Virus record (IMG/VR): IMGVR_UViG_3300021131_000008
Location: 1-54,769 of that record
Direction: 5' to 3' (one strand)
From: a virus
Length of the DNA: 54,769 nucleotides
In this document: positions 13,539 through 22,299 of the stretch, piece by piece
How the letters are laid out: each line of letters opens with the position of its first letter
How positions within the stretch are numbered: the stretch's first letter is position 1
Program-made: the position numbers and the translations under genes
The notes under the pieces: generated by a model
Told to the model about the DNA's origin: nothing
The model's database searches: none
Seen by the model: only the letters and a program-made list of their open reading frames with translations

Positions 13539-15590
13539 ATGGCAAAAAAGATAGATTGGGAGGCTTCGATCGCGGTCGACCCTCCAAAACGCACAAAACA
13601 AGAGGTTTCGCAAGCGCAGTTCATTCAGGCGTTGTTCGGTGAAGACGTCACTAGAGGGTGTTGTCACCACATAAGTCGTCGACCGAACTGGACACGATAT
13701 ACGATCTCAGCTAAAGACATTGATTTCAATCCTGAGCTGGACTGCTACTATTCGGTAGGGGCATTCATAGGGGAGGGGAACGAGAAGCAAGACTCTCCGT
13801 TTATGCGGGTACTCGTAGCTGATGACTACCCTCTCGAACGCCTAGACACACAACAACTAGCCCCGACTTACATACTTCAGACTTCTGACCGCAAGGTTCA
13901 AGCGGATGGTTCAATCAAACCGAGCTACCAAGTGGGGTTCAAGATATCAGATGGCAATAATCTTGAGCTCGCTGACGTAGTCATGCAATCGCTCTACAAA
14001 AGTGGATTCGCGGATAAGTCAGGTAACAATCGCATACGGCTAGCGCGGTTGCCCGAATCCACCAACAATAAACGGTCTGAGGACCCCTTCAGGGTAAAGT
14101 TGATAGTGTGGAACCCCACGGTGTCCTTTACTTTGAATAAAGTCGCTGAGGCGCTTGAATTAGACGTTCAAAAGCGGTCTTCGGCTCAGGACTTCGGCTT
14201 TGATCCCGCTACGTACGATAAGCTCAACATTAGTCAAGCGGTAACGGATATATTGTCGGGCACGTCGTTGCATGACAACATAAATCGTATCGCTATGAGC
14301 CAACTGGCCAAGGGCATGCGAGAAGCAGACACTGTTGACATGATAAAAGGCATCATGCTCAGTGCGAAAGCGGCATTTCAGCAACGCGGAGACGAAGAGC
14401 GCTGGGAGGAGCGGTTCTCAGACATCGAGCGGTCGGTACGCACGGCTTCTTCAAAACTGAAGGACAGGTCAGACCCTGAGAAACCATTACTGATACCCAT
14501 ACGGCAGTGGACTGACAAGATGGTGTCGCCCGACTGGGTGATCGACAACTTTATTGGCGAGGGGGTGCGCACTATCTCAGGTGCGGCAGGTAAAGGGAAA
14601 ACTTCAATCATCTCACCGCTTTGTGCTAACATAGCGCATTTGATTGAGCCGAACTTTCTAACTCCTCGCCATCGTAGGGTGGTATTTTATTTCACTGAAG
14701 ACACCAATCAACTGAACCGCATGATCTGCGGCATGAAGATACATCAGAGCCGTCCATTTGCTAATCTACACGATGAGTGGGCTAAGTATTTCAAAATACA
14801 CTTGACGCAACGGTATAAGGCGGGTGACATTGAGGATATCGCTAAACACATAAAAAACTTCAACACAGAGCAAGATGGCAAGTCGGTGCCTCCGCTCGTG
14901 GTGTTTGACACTCAAGCGGCCTCTTTCGATATCGACGATGAAAACAACAATGCCGAGCTCTCTAAACTTCTATCTCAGCTGAAAATACAGTTCTGGGAGA
15001 CGCATCGTATACCGGTCTGGGTGGTGACCCACATCACTAAAGACACGATGAGCTCTGGCGACTACGAAAAGCTCACTGCGAGGGGGGCAGGCTCAATAGT
15101 AGGGGATTCAAACGGTACATTGGCTATTGTAGAAGCGGAAGGCGTCCAAGGCCGTATTCTGGGCAATGTGAAAGATCGTGATAATGCGGTCAGAAAAGAG
15201 GTGAGAGCAGAAATAACGCACCACGTGGCCGATGGCCTGACTCCATACAACGAACCCGACAAGATAGACTACTACACAACGGAATACTTTGAAAGCTCCA
15301 AAGAACTGAGGATCGAAAACCGAGAGGAACGAGCTGATACTGTAAACCATCAGAAGATTTACGATGCCATGCGCACATTAAGTAAAAACAACCTTCCGGC
15401 TACTGCACGGCAATTAAGAGAGGTTACGAGCATCAATCATGGCACCATTGGACGACTTCTTCTTGATATGATCTCTCTAGGAAAGATTGAGCACGTAGTG
15501 TTAACCAACGACGAACTTAAGCAAAAAGGCTGGCATGCTAAACAGAACGAAGTGTATCGATTCACGGGAGATTGGGGGTGGAAGCTATGA
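13539..15590 (+). CDS. Primase-helicase (RepB-like primase plus RepA-like hexameric helicase)
   Basis: 683 residues. The N-terminal third resembles the primase-like domain of plasmid/phage replication proteins, including VLVADDYP (91-98) and NRIRLARLPESTNNK (164-178). The central RecA-fold helicase has Walker A SGAAGKGKTS (347-356), Walker B LVVFDTQA (453-460; D457) and VWVVTHITK (493-501). The C-terminus has a helix-turn-helix-like part (ATARQLREVTSINHGTIGRL). No other helicase or primase is present, so this should be the replicative one. It is read rightward, opposite to the polymerase, and is flanked by an inverted repeat upstream and an iteron-like array downstream. Confidence 0.82.
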   Translation: MAKKIDWEASIAVDPPKRTKQEVSQAQFIQALFGEDVTRGCCHHISRRPNWTRYTISAKDIDFNPELDCYYSVGAFIGEGNEKQDSPFMRVLVADDYPLERLDTQQLAPTYILQTSDRKVQADGSIKPSYQVGFKISDGNNLELADVVMQSLYKSGFADKSGNNRIRLARLPESTNNKRSEDPFRVKLIVWNPTVSFTLNKVAEALELDVQKRSSAQDFGFDPATYDKLNISQAVTDILSGTSLHDNINRIAMSQLAKGMREADTVDMIKGIMLSAKAAFQQRGDEERWEERFSDIERSVRTASSKLKDRSDPEKPLLIPIRQWTDKMVSPDWVIDNFIGEGVRTISGAAGKGKTSIISPLCANIAHLIEPNFLTPRHRRVVFYFTEDTNQLNRMICGMKIHQSRPFANLHDEWAKYFKIHLTQRYKAGDIEDIAKHIKNFNTEQDGKSVPPLVVFDTQAASFDIDDENNNAELSKLLSQLKIQFWETHRIPVWVVTHITKDTMSSGDYEKLTARGAGSIVGDSNGTLAIVEAEGVQGRILGNVKDRDNAVRKEVRAEITHHVADGLTPYNEPDKIDYYTTEYFESSKELRIENREERADTVNHQKIYDAMRTLSKNNLPATARQLREVTSINHGTIGRLLLDMISLGKIEHVVLTNDELKQKGWHAKQNEVYRFTGDWGWKL

Positions 15591-15949
15591 TTTTGATAAA
15601 AACCGATAGAAGAACCGAAGAGACCATTTATAATCAATGGGTTACGTTCTATCGGTTCTATCGGTTCTTTTATCGGAACTTTTGGAACCGAGAGAAACCA
15701 AGTTCAACCTTTACCTCTTCATTTGGGGGGGTTTTTGACCCCCCAAAAGAGGTCAAGTTGGGGGTGTTTCGGTTCTATCGGTTCTTCGGTTTTTTGCTTA
15801 AGGGAAAACCGAAGAAAGAACCGATAGAAGTTCCGATAGAAATGAGGTGTTTGGGAAGCGTGATTTTGAAGCGGTTTTTCATGCGGTTTGCGAAAACAGG
15901 AAAAATCAGGCATAATGCGGCAAAAGATGAAAATCTTTCAACACTTTAG
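15587..15949 (+). CDS. Doubtful reading frame across the iteron-like array
   Basis: 120 codons from ATG 15587, which overlaps the helicase stop (ATGA) and has GGGGGTGGAAG upstream, so translation is possible. Much of the product is an echo of the DNA repeats (TFYRFYRFFYRNF and VFRFYRFFGF), giving an odd Phe/Tyr/Arg-rich composition. The C-terminal part is basic (RFFMRFAKTGKIRH). It may be a real small basic protein or only a frame left open by the repeats. Confidence 0.3.
   Translation: MILIKTDRRTEETIYNQWVTFYRFYRFFYRNFWNREKPSSTFTSSFGGVFDPPKEVKLGVFRFYRFFGFLLKGKPKKEPIEVPIEMRCLGSVILKRFFMRFAKTGKIRHNAAKDENLSTL
15602..15842. repeat. Iteron-like repeat array with long hairpins, candidate replication origin
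   Basis: Copies of TTCTATCGG / TTCGGTTC in both orientations lie at 15602-15621 (reverse), 15647-15679 (forward, TTCTATCGG twice in tandem), 15767-15793 (forward) and 15805-15842 (reverse). The last two form a hairpin: 15773-15784 pairs with 15818-15829 (12 bp) and 15785-15793 with 15805-15813 (9 bp), all perfect, with a GAAA bulge and an 11-nt loop. A second hairpin has TTTGGGGGG (15722-15730) paired with CCCCCCAAA (15739-15747). Position right after the primase-helicase gene fits a plasmid-like origin. Confidence 0.7.
15888..15916 (+). promoter_or_regulatory. Possible rightward promoter before the terminase genes
   Basis: TTGCGA, a 17-nt spacer and CATAAT lie 46 bp before the small terminase ATG. 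The boxes match the sigma-70 consensus at 4 and 5 of 6 positions. It lacks the AAGTCCTTGTCA element of the early promoters, as expected if the late genes are controlled differently. Weak evidence. Confidence 0.35.
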
Positions 15950-15961
15950 GATCTTATAAAG

Positions 15962-16306
15962 ATGCCACCAAGCAAGTTTTCCGACGAAACGAGAAAAAGT
16001 ATTTCCGATAAGATGAAAGGAAACACGAACTCGACGAAGCACAAACCGTTCATTGAGATGTTGAACAGGAAAATCATACAGGATCCGAAGAAACTCGAGC
16101 GCATCGTCAATAGACTTCTGAAACAAGCGGAAGATGGAGAAGGTTGGGCCATTAAAGAAGTGGTCGATCGTTTGGATGGTAAGGCGGTTCAAATACAAGA
16201 GATCAGTGGCCCAGACGGAAACCCGATCGAAATTGAAAACGCAGGAAAGTTTGCCAACGAGCTTCTAACTGAACTGTTACGCAGTAGACAAAAAGAGGCT
16301 AAATGA
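15962..16306 (+). CDS. Putative small terminase subunit
   Basis: 114 residues. The basic N-terminus (MPPSKFSDETRKSISDKMKG) is followed by a helical part and WAIKEVVDRLDGKAVQIQEI, a pattern common in proteins encoded just before large terminases (DUF5681-like or small terminase-like). Such proteins bind the packaging site on DNA and load the large subunit. Position two genes upstream of the large subunit supports the call; a general DNA-binding protein is the alternative. Confidence 0.6.
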   Translation: MPPSKFSDETRKSISDKMKGNTNSTKHKPFIEMLNRKIIQDPKKLERIVNRLLKQAEDGEGWAIKEVVDRLDGKAVQIQEISGPDGNPIEIENAGKFANELLTELLRSRQKEAK

Positions 16307-16473
16307 TGGAAGACTTTAAACCAATGAATCGACAGACCGTACCCAATCCGATGACTTTAGAGCAAATGGCAGAGTTATTCGGCATCGACATGAAAGACGA
16401 CAAATCGGTCGTTCAAATGATGGAGATTGTAGACCGCGTAAGAATGATAGAACGATTTCATGGCATAGTTTAA
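16303..16473 (+). CDS. Small hypothetical protein between terminase genes
   Basis: 56 residues, beginning MMEDFKPMNRQTVPNPMTLE and continuing with a helical part EQMAELFGIDMKDDKSV and VDRVRMIERFHGIV. Its ATG overlaps the small terminase stop and its TAA overlaps the large terminase ATG, with AAAAGAGG upstream, so it is neatly fitted into the operon. Unusually rich in Met (9 of 56). The function is unknown. Confidence 0.6.
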   Translation: MMEDFKPMNRQTVPNPMTLEQMAELFGIDMKDDKSVVQMMEIVDRVRMIERFHGIV

Positions 16474-17903
16474 TGGATGACGCAGTAATAGAGCGAATTG
16501 CTCAGCGCATAGAAGAGAAGAAAGACGAGCTCGCTTTGTTACCCGCACCGATGCGTGCTGCGGTAAAAGCTCGCATCAAGTGGTTGAATCTTGCTAAGTC
16601 TCACCAAATACCTCCGGCGGGAGATTGGTGGGACATCTGGCTGTTACTTGCTGGTCGAGGTGCAGGCAAGACCCGTACTGCTGCCGAGGATATCTGGTGG
16701 CTGGCTTGGTCTACTCCTGGAACGCGGTCTCTGGTCTCAGCACCGACCTCAGCGGACGTACGGGACGTTTGTTTTGAAGGTGAATCAGGCTTGATGAGTA
16801 TAGTGCCTCCAGAAATCGTCAGAAACTATCGTAGCAGCTACCACGAGCTCGAGCTGACGAATGGCTCACTTATCAAAGGAATTCCTGCCAGCGAGCCTGG
16901 AAGGTTCCGTGGACCTCAGTTCCATCGCGGTTGGCTAGACGAGCTTGCAGCGTGGGACTACCTAGACGAAGCTTGGGACATGATCGCCTTCGGCATGCGG
17001 CTCGGCCAGCATCCCATCACGATCGTCACTACGACGCCAAAACCTAAACCCAAAATCGTAGAGCTGATAGATCGCGATGGTGACGACGTTGTGTACGTCT
17101 CGGCTAGCACCTACTCGAATATTGACAACCTTGCGCCATCGTTCAAGAAGCAGATACTTCAATACGAGGGAACCACGATGGGTCGGCAGGAGATCTACGC
17201 CGAGATCATCGATCCCGAAGAGTCCGGTGTCGTCAAACGCAACTGGTTTAAACTTTGGGATGCTGAGAAACCTCTACCTCAATTCGAGTACGTCGTACAG
17301 AGTTACGACTGTGCCACATCCGACAAGACTGTTAACGATCCGACTGCTTGTACGGTTTGGGGGATCTTCAAGCCTAACCCCGACAAACCGGTCAGCGTCA
17401 TGTTGATCGACTGTTGGACTGAGTACCTGAAGTACCCAGACCTCCGACCGAGGGTGATAGAAGAGTACAAGTCAGTCTACGGCGATATGAACGAGTTCGG
17501 CAACGGGAAAAAGGTCGACATGATATTGATCGAAGACAAGTCGGCAGGCATCTCGTTGATACAGGATCTTCAACGAGCTGGCCTACCGATACGCTCTTAC
17601 AATCCAGGAAACGCCGACAAGATGATGAGGCTAAACATTATTTCCCCCCTTATCGAGAAAGGTCGGGTATACTTGCCTGAATCTTCTAAAAATGAGGGGC
17701 ACGCTCGAGATTGGTGTGAGCCGTTGATCAACCAGCTTTGTTCGTTTCCTGATGTGCGGCATGACGATCTGGTTGACAGCACAACGCAAGCACTACGGAT
17801 TCTTCGAGACTTGGGTTTTTTGGTGATTGATTATATCCCAGACGATACGGATATGTACATAGACGACACTAGACCTAGAAGGGTTAACCCATATGCCGTA
17901 TGA
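16473..17903 (+). CDS. Terminase large subunit
   Basis: 476 residues. The ATPase domain has Walker A LAGRGAGKTR (59-68), Walker B GWLDELAAW (153-161) and a coupling motif VTTTP (185-189). The nuclease domain has SYDCATS (D279), ILIEDKSAG (E354, D355) and RHDDLVDS (D431, D432, D435), the expected RNase H-like acidic residues. It packages phage DNA into proheads and cuts the concatemer. Overlaps of one and eleven bases with its neighbours show tight coupling. Confidence 0.95.
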   Translation: MDDAVIERIAQRIEEKKDELALLPAPMRAAVKARIKWLNLAKSHQIPPAGDWWDIWLLLAGRGAGKTRTAAEDIWWLAWSTPGTRSLVSAPTSADVRDVCFEGESGLMSIVPPEIVRNYRSSYHELELTNGSLIKGIPASEPGRFRGPQFHRGWLDELAAWDYLDEAWDMIAFGMRLGQHPITIVTTTPKPKPKIVELIDRDGDDVVYVSASTYSNIDNLAPSFKKQILQYEGTTMGRQEIYAEIIDPEESGVVKRNWFKLWDAEKPLPQFEYVVQSYDCATSDKTVNDPTACTVWGIFKPNPDKPVSVMLIDCWTEYLKYPDLRPRVIEEYKSVYGDMNEFGNGKKVDMILIEDKSAGISLIQDLQRAGLPIRSYNPGNADKMMRLNIISPLIEKGRVYLPESSKNEGHARDWCEPLINQLCSFPDVRHDDLVDSTTQALRILRDLGFLVIDYIPDDTDMYIDDTRPRRVNPYAV

Positions 17904-20900
17904 CGCATTAGGCAACTATGTTCCAGGAGATGATACTCCTACATCCGATGACATGAGCTACGCTACATCGGTACCCACAGCGCAATCTTATCAGCAGCAA
18001 CGCATGGCTCGTGTGCCACAGAATCTACAAGGCATGGGCGCACCAGCACGTGGCCTGACTGATCTATTGACCGGCGCAGCCAAAGGCACATTAGCCGCAA
18101 CAGTAGGTGCTCCAGGAGATATAAGCCAGATGCTGCGGGACATGTCGCCTGAAGTCAGGGCGGTCATGGAACGTAAGTTTGGGTCACGAAGCTTCCCTAC
18201 GACGCAAGAGACATTGCCCTACATCCCGTCAACAAACCTCTCGGGTACGAATGTCGGAGAGACGGGCACAACGTTAGGTTCAAACATCGTAGCGCCATTG
18301 GCCGGTCCGCAGCTCTTAGGTGCAGCTGCCCGTGGCACAGCAAAAGCAGCCAAGGCTGCCGCCCCAAGCGTAGCGCAAATGGCAGCTGAGCTAATGGAGA
18401 AGCAAGGCCTCGGCCCAATGTATGTGGTCAAGCCTAATAAGGGTGGCAACTGGCTAAAGGACGAGGTTGAGCATGCGGTGAAGCCGCTGAAGTCTCGTAC
18501 CCCTGCTATGGGGCCATTTGGAGACCCTGTACCATACCATTTGCAAGACATTGCTAGTGATAACCCCGTTAACGCCTGGATCGACAAGAAACTTGTGCCG
18601 TATATCAAAAATGAGATGGGCACACCGGAAGATCCAGTTCGGCTAGGCATTGAGAAACGTGTTGCGGACGCTGAAGCTAGAAAAGCGCAAGGTGAAAAGC
18701 GTATAGCTAAACTTCAGACGGCAGTAGCTGAAGGCGAACGACTTGGTGCACCGTCGCAACTAACACGTGATCGGTTAGCAACTGAAATTGATAACGTTGC
18801 AAATCAGTACAACACTGACATGGCATCCGTCATGCACTCCGACGATTTAAACTATAATAATAACTATACTCCTCGTAACCAAATGTCGACGACAGCGCAG
18901 TCTAAGCACTGGGAAGGCGCAAGTGACATACAAATCGGTGAAAACAAGGCAGGAGAACTGATAGAGGAAAAACCGTTCCTTGTAACTGGCCCATTTAACG
19001 CTCGCTTAAAAACACGAGAAGAAGCACAGGCATATCTTGACAGGCTAAATAAGCTGGGTGAATTTGCGCCTGAGCTAGCTAAAAAATTGCGTTTATATCC
19101 ACCAAAGATTGTAGAAACAGGCGCACACATTGAAAATCCATGGCTCAAAAAAGTTGCATCTGATACGCCTGTGTACAGGATGTCAACGGGCGTAGATGAC
19201 GATTTGCAGTTTAAGCATCTTACCGACGAGCTGAAGAACGCACTGAATCCGCAGTCAGGTCTTCCACCTGAGCTATTGCTTTCACCGAATAAGATGCCTA
19301 AGACCGTTGATGATGCCATAGCGCATGTTGGCAAGATCAATGCGTGGCGAGCTCGTAATATGGCGAACGCGCAAATTAAAATTACTGAGGGGATGCCAGT
19401 TCACAAACAGTACCCCGAAGGTTACAAATGGCTTGAGTTAACAAAACCCAAACTGCCAGACGTATTGCCAGACGCATTGCCAGAGGGCTACACAGTCAAA
19501 CCTACTGAAAAGGAGGGCTGGTTTTCGGTTCACGAACCACCTTCCGAAAATTATCCCAATGGACGAAGCACTGGTGCAGTGGGTCGATCGCCCGAAGAGG
19601 CTATTGCTAATCATGATTTTAGTAGAGACGCTCTTGATAAAGCCCTCAAGTATGAAGGCGCGACCATGGGCCACTGCGTTGGAAGCTATTGCGAAGATGT
19701 TGAAAGTGGAAGATCTCGCATTTATAGTTTACGTGACGCAAAAGGTGAGCCTCATGTGACTGTTGAAGTCATGCCTAAAAGTATTAACAATTGGAAAGAT
19801 GTTAAGGCATTAGTTGGCCCAGAGAAAGGCGAGGAATTGCTTGGGGAATTCAGCCAGTTGCCCGATGTTTCTGAGGGAGATACTTACAGAAAGTTTATTG
19901 ATTTTATTGAAAGCAAAGGAATTAAAGCGCCTGAGATTATCAACCAAATCAAAGGCAAAGGCGACGGTGCGGTTAAGGAAAAATATTGGCCATATGTGCA
20001 TGATTTTGTTAAATCACAACCATGGAGTAAAGTTCGTGAGTTAGAAAACGCTGGACTAATGCCTTTTAAAGGCGGCTATATTACTGAGCCTGAATTTAAA
20101 GCATACACAAAATCAGTTATAGACCCTGCAAAAGAGTGGTACTACAATTCGCCTTATCATCAGACGTATAAGCAGGACTTTGATCGTAAGTCTGATTTGT
20201 ACAAAGACTTAAATCAATGGTCTGAAAGAACTAACATACCTGTAGGTCGACAAAAATTTAGTATTTCTGATATTAACGGTGTGCTTTCTGATACAGGTGG
20301 CCATGATATATCGACGCTGGAAAACGTACGTGATGCCGTTGACTGGTTAAAAGCAAATCAACCAGAGATACCAAAGCATCTATTGCCTGAGACGCCGCCC
20401 ACAAAAGGCATGAAAGACGGCGGTATCGTGCACATGAAAGAAGGTGGTAGAGCCATACCAAACGGCTTTGATCTTAACCAGTATATGCCTTCTGCACCGG
20501 CTAATGCGCAGCCTATTGCTACGGAGCCTACGCCACAAGCCACTATTGAGCAGATGCGAGCAGAGTTGCAACGAGCCAAAGAAGGCACACAAGCGTTATC
20601 AGCGCAGTTTCCGTCAGTTAAACCGGCGTTTCCTGACTTAGGTAAAGCGTATGGCGCAACTGAAGCTGCAGGCAATATGCTTTACAATACTGCAATAGCG
20701 GTTCCAGGCGCATTTGGTGCTGTAGGCAAGAGCATTAACGACTACGCAGCAGGTCGTACGCCCTATCCTGCAACGTCGCTAGACACGCATATGGGCGACT
20801 TTATGCAACAATATGGCTCAGCGCCTAGTACGCCAACGGGCCAAGAGTACTATAACAAAGCATCCGAAGTTTTAAGCAACATACCGCCTGTAATGCCTGA

Positions 20901-22299
20901 GTTACATGCTGCGCCATCGATAGCGCAGATGAAAGCTGAGTTGCAGTATGGCGCAGCTAAAGCTGCACCGCATGCAGGAAAAGCTGTACATAATATACTT
21001 GAAGCGCAAGGTTTAGGGCCTAGCTATGTTGTACCGCCTGAAAGTGTGCATCCAATTCTTGATCGTTTACAGACTACAGTGTCGCCCAAAATCGCGCATG
21101 CTGCGTCAACGTCAAAAGAAACAGGTAAACCGCTTGTTCAGCATCTTACTGATAAAGAGCGCGATACGATTATGAATGCATCTCTAATTCTTAGACGGTC
21201 GCAACTAGGCGATATTTTTGGGCCTAATGGTCGATTATTGAATGTGCATGAAAGTGGCAAAACAACCGCAGCAGCAGGTGCTAAAAACTCTATTAAAATT
21301 CGTTCGGAATGGGAACCTCAGTTTCTTGGTGGAACAGACATTAATTACGGCTATTTAACGTCTAACCCGCTAAGTACGACTAAATTACCTGTTGAGCTTC
21401 AATACAATAAAAAAGGTGACCCGTATCTTATGCCTGCTGATGATGTTATTCATTACGGGTCATACGGGCTTGAATTAGGTCCTGAAGCAAGAAGTAGATC
21501 GACGTTTACGTTAGGAGACTCTCTTGACGGAGGCCGAGGAAACTATGCAACGGCTGAAAGCATTATCAACCCTCCTGGCCCGCGCCACGACATTGCACAG
21601 CCAGGATCGATATTGCATGATCTTGCTAAAAACTACTGGGATACGTATTTGCCGATTATTGATAAAATGCGCAGTAAAACCGGTGTTATTGATCACTATG
21701 CTGCTGCAGAAATGATGAAAGAGCTTGGATTTGCAGGTCATTTCAGAGACTATTTGGCACAAGAAGGGTTTGGGCAAATGGGCGCCAATTTTCCTAGATT
21801 ATCGCCTAGGCCAATTAACGACCCGCGGTCTACGCCACTAATGAATACTGAGAGATTTAACTTAGGGGTTCTTGATCGACAAATTGATCGATCGTTGCCT
21901 TCAATGGGCGCGGATTACATAGAAGGTCAGGTTCACGGAGGCGTACAGCCGCAGGACGTTACGCGACTATACGACTTTAACTATGAGCCTAGTCTTGCCG
22001 TTGAAAAGAGAGCTAAGAAGTTTGGCATTGAGTATGTGCCTATGCCAAACGATACAATCTACAGTCTTGTGCAAAAAGAGCAACCTAAAACAAAACGTGA
22101 ACTTGCTGAGCTGCTAGGCCCAGAACGGTTTCGAGGCGCTAAAAATTATCTGCCTTCGAACAAATCACAAGCATCATGGGCTGATGCGCCTGCTCCTAAA
22201 TTCGGCAAAAGTTTCAAAAACGGCGGCGTGGTTCATATGCAAGAAGGCGGTAATGTTAACATTGACGAAATGCGCTTAGCGCTAACAAGGGGTAGATAA
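17893..22299 (+). CDS. Very large protein with PcfJ-like and ART/DUF3626-like regions
   Basis: 1468 residues, between large terminase and portal. Residues about 570-640 contain MGHCVGSYCEDVESGRSRIY and SLRDAKGEPHVTVEV, which resembles PcfJ-like proteins. The second half has YGSYGLELGPEARSR, TFTLGDSL and DYIEGQVHGGV, which recall DUF3626/ADP-ribosyltransferase-type domains. The two halves share a layout: a PSxAQMxAEL helix, QGLGPxYVV, a domain, then a tail GGIVHMKEGG (about 840) or GGVVHMQEGG (about 1445). This suggests an old tandem duplication with different domains swapped in. It may be an ejected effector; no function is proven. Confidence 0.55.
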   Translation: MPYDALGNYVPGDDTPTSDDMSYATSVPTAQSYQQQRMARVPQNLQGMGAPARGLTDLLTGAAKGTLAATVGAPGDISQMLRDMSPEVRAVMERKFGSRSFPTTQETLPYIPSTNLSGTNVGETGTTLGSNIVAPLAGPQLLGAAARGTAKAAKAAAPSVAQMAAELMEKQGLGPMYVVKPNKGGNWLKDEVEHAVKPLKSRTPAMGPFGDPVPYHLQDIASDNPVNAWIDKKLVPYIKNEMGTPEDPVRLGIEKRVADAEARKAQGEKRIAKLQTAVAEGERLGAPSQLTRDRLATEIDNVANQYNTDMASVMHSDDLNYNNNYTPRNQMSTTAQSKHWEGASDIQIGENKAGELIEEKPFLVTGPFNARLKTREEAQAYLDRLNKLGEFAPELAKKLRLYPPKIVETGAHIENPWLKKVASDTPVYRMSTGVDDDLQFKHLTDELKNALNPQSGLPPELLLSPNKMPKTVDDAIAHVGKINAWRARNMANAQIKITEGMPVHKQYPEGYKWLELTKPKLPDVLPDALPEGYTVKPTEKEGWFSVHEPPSENYPNGRSTGAVGRSPEEAIANHDFSRDALDKALKYEGATMGHCVGSYCEDVESGRSRIYSLRDAKGEPHVTVEVMPKSINNWKDVKALVGPEKGEELLGEFSQLPDVSEGDTYRKFIDFIESKGIKAPEIINQIKGKGDGAVKEKYWPYVHDFVKSQPWSKVRELENAGLMPFKGGYITEPEFKAYTKSVIDPAKEWYYNSPYHQTYKQDFDRKSDLYKDLNQWSERTNIPVGRQKFSISDINGVLSDTGGHDISTLENVRDAVDWLKANQPEIPKHLLPETPPTKGMKDGGIVHMKEGGRAIPNGFDLNQYMPSAPANAQPIATEPTPQATIEQMRAELQRAKEGTQALSAQFPSVKPAFPDLGKAYGATEAAGNMLYNTAIAVPGAFGAVGKSINDYAAGRTPYPATSLDTHMGDFMQQYGSAPSTPTGQEYYNKASEVLSNIPPVMPELHAAPSIAQMKAELQYGAAKAAPHAGKAVHNILEAQGLGPSYVVPPESVHPILDRLQTTVSPKIAHAASTSKETGKPLVQHLTDKERDTIMNASLILRRSQLGDIFGPNGRLLNVHESGKTTAAAGAKNSIKIRSEWEPQFLGGTDINYGYLTSNPLSTTKLPVELQYNKKGDPYLMPADDVIHYGSYGLELGPEARSRSTFTLGDSLDGGRGNYATAESIINPPGPRHDIAQPGSILHDLAKNYWDTYLPIIDKMRSKTGVIDHYAAAEMMKELGFAGHFRDYLAQEGFGQMGANFPRLSPRPINDPRSTPLMNTERFNLGVLDRQIDRSLPSMGADYIEGQVHGGVQPQDVTRLYDFNYEPSLAVEKRAKKFGIEYVPMPNDTIYSLVQKEQPKTKRELAELLGPERFRGAKNYLPSNKSQASWADAPAPKFGKSFKNGGVVHMQEGGNVNIDEMRLALTRGR

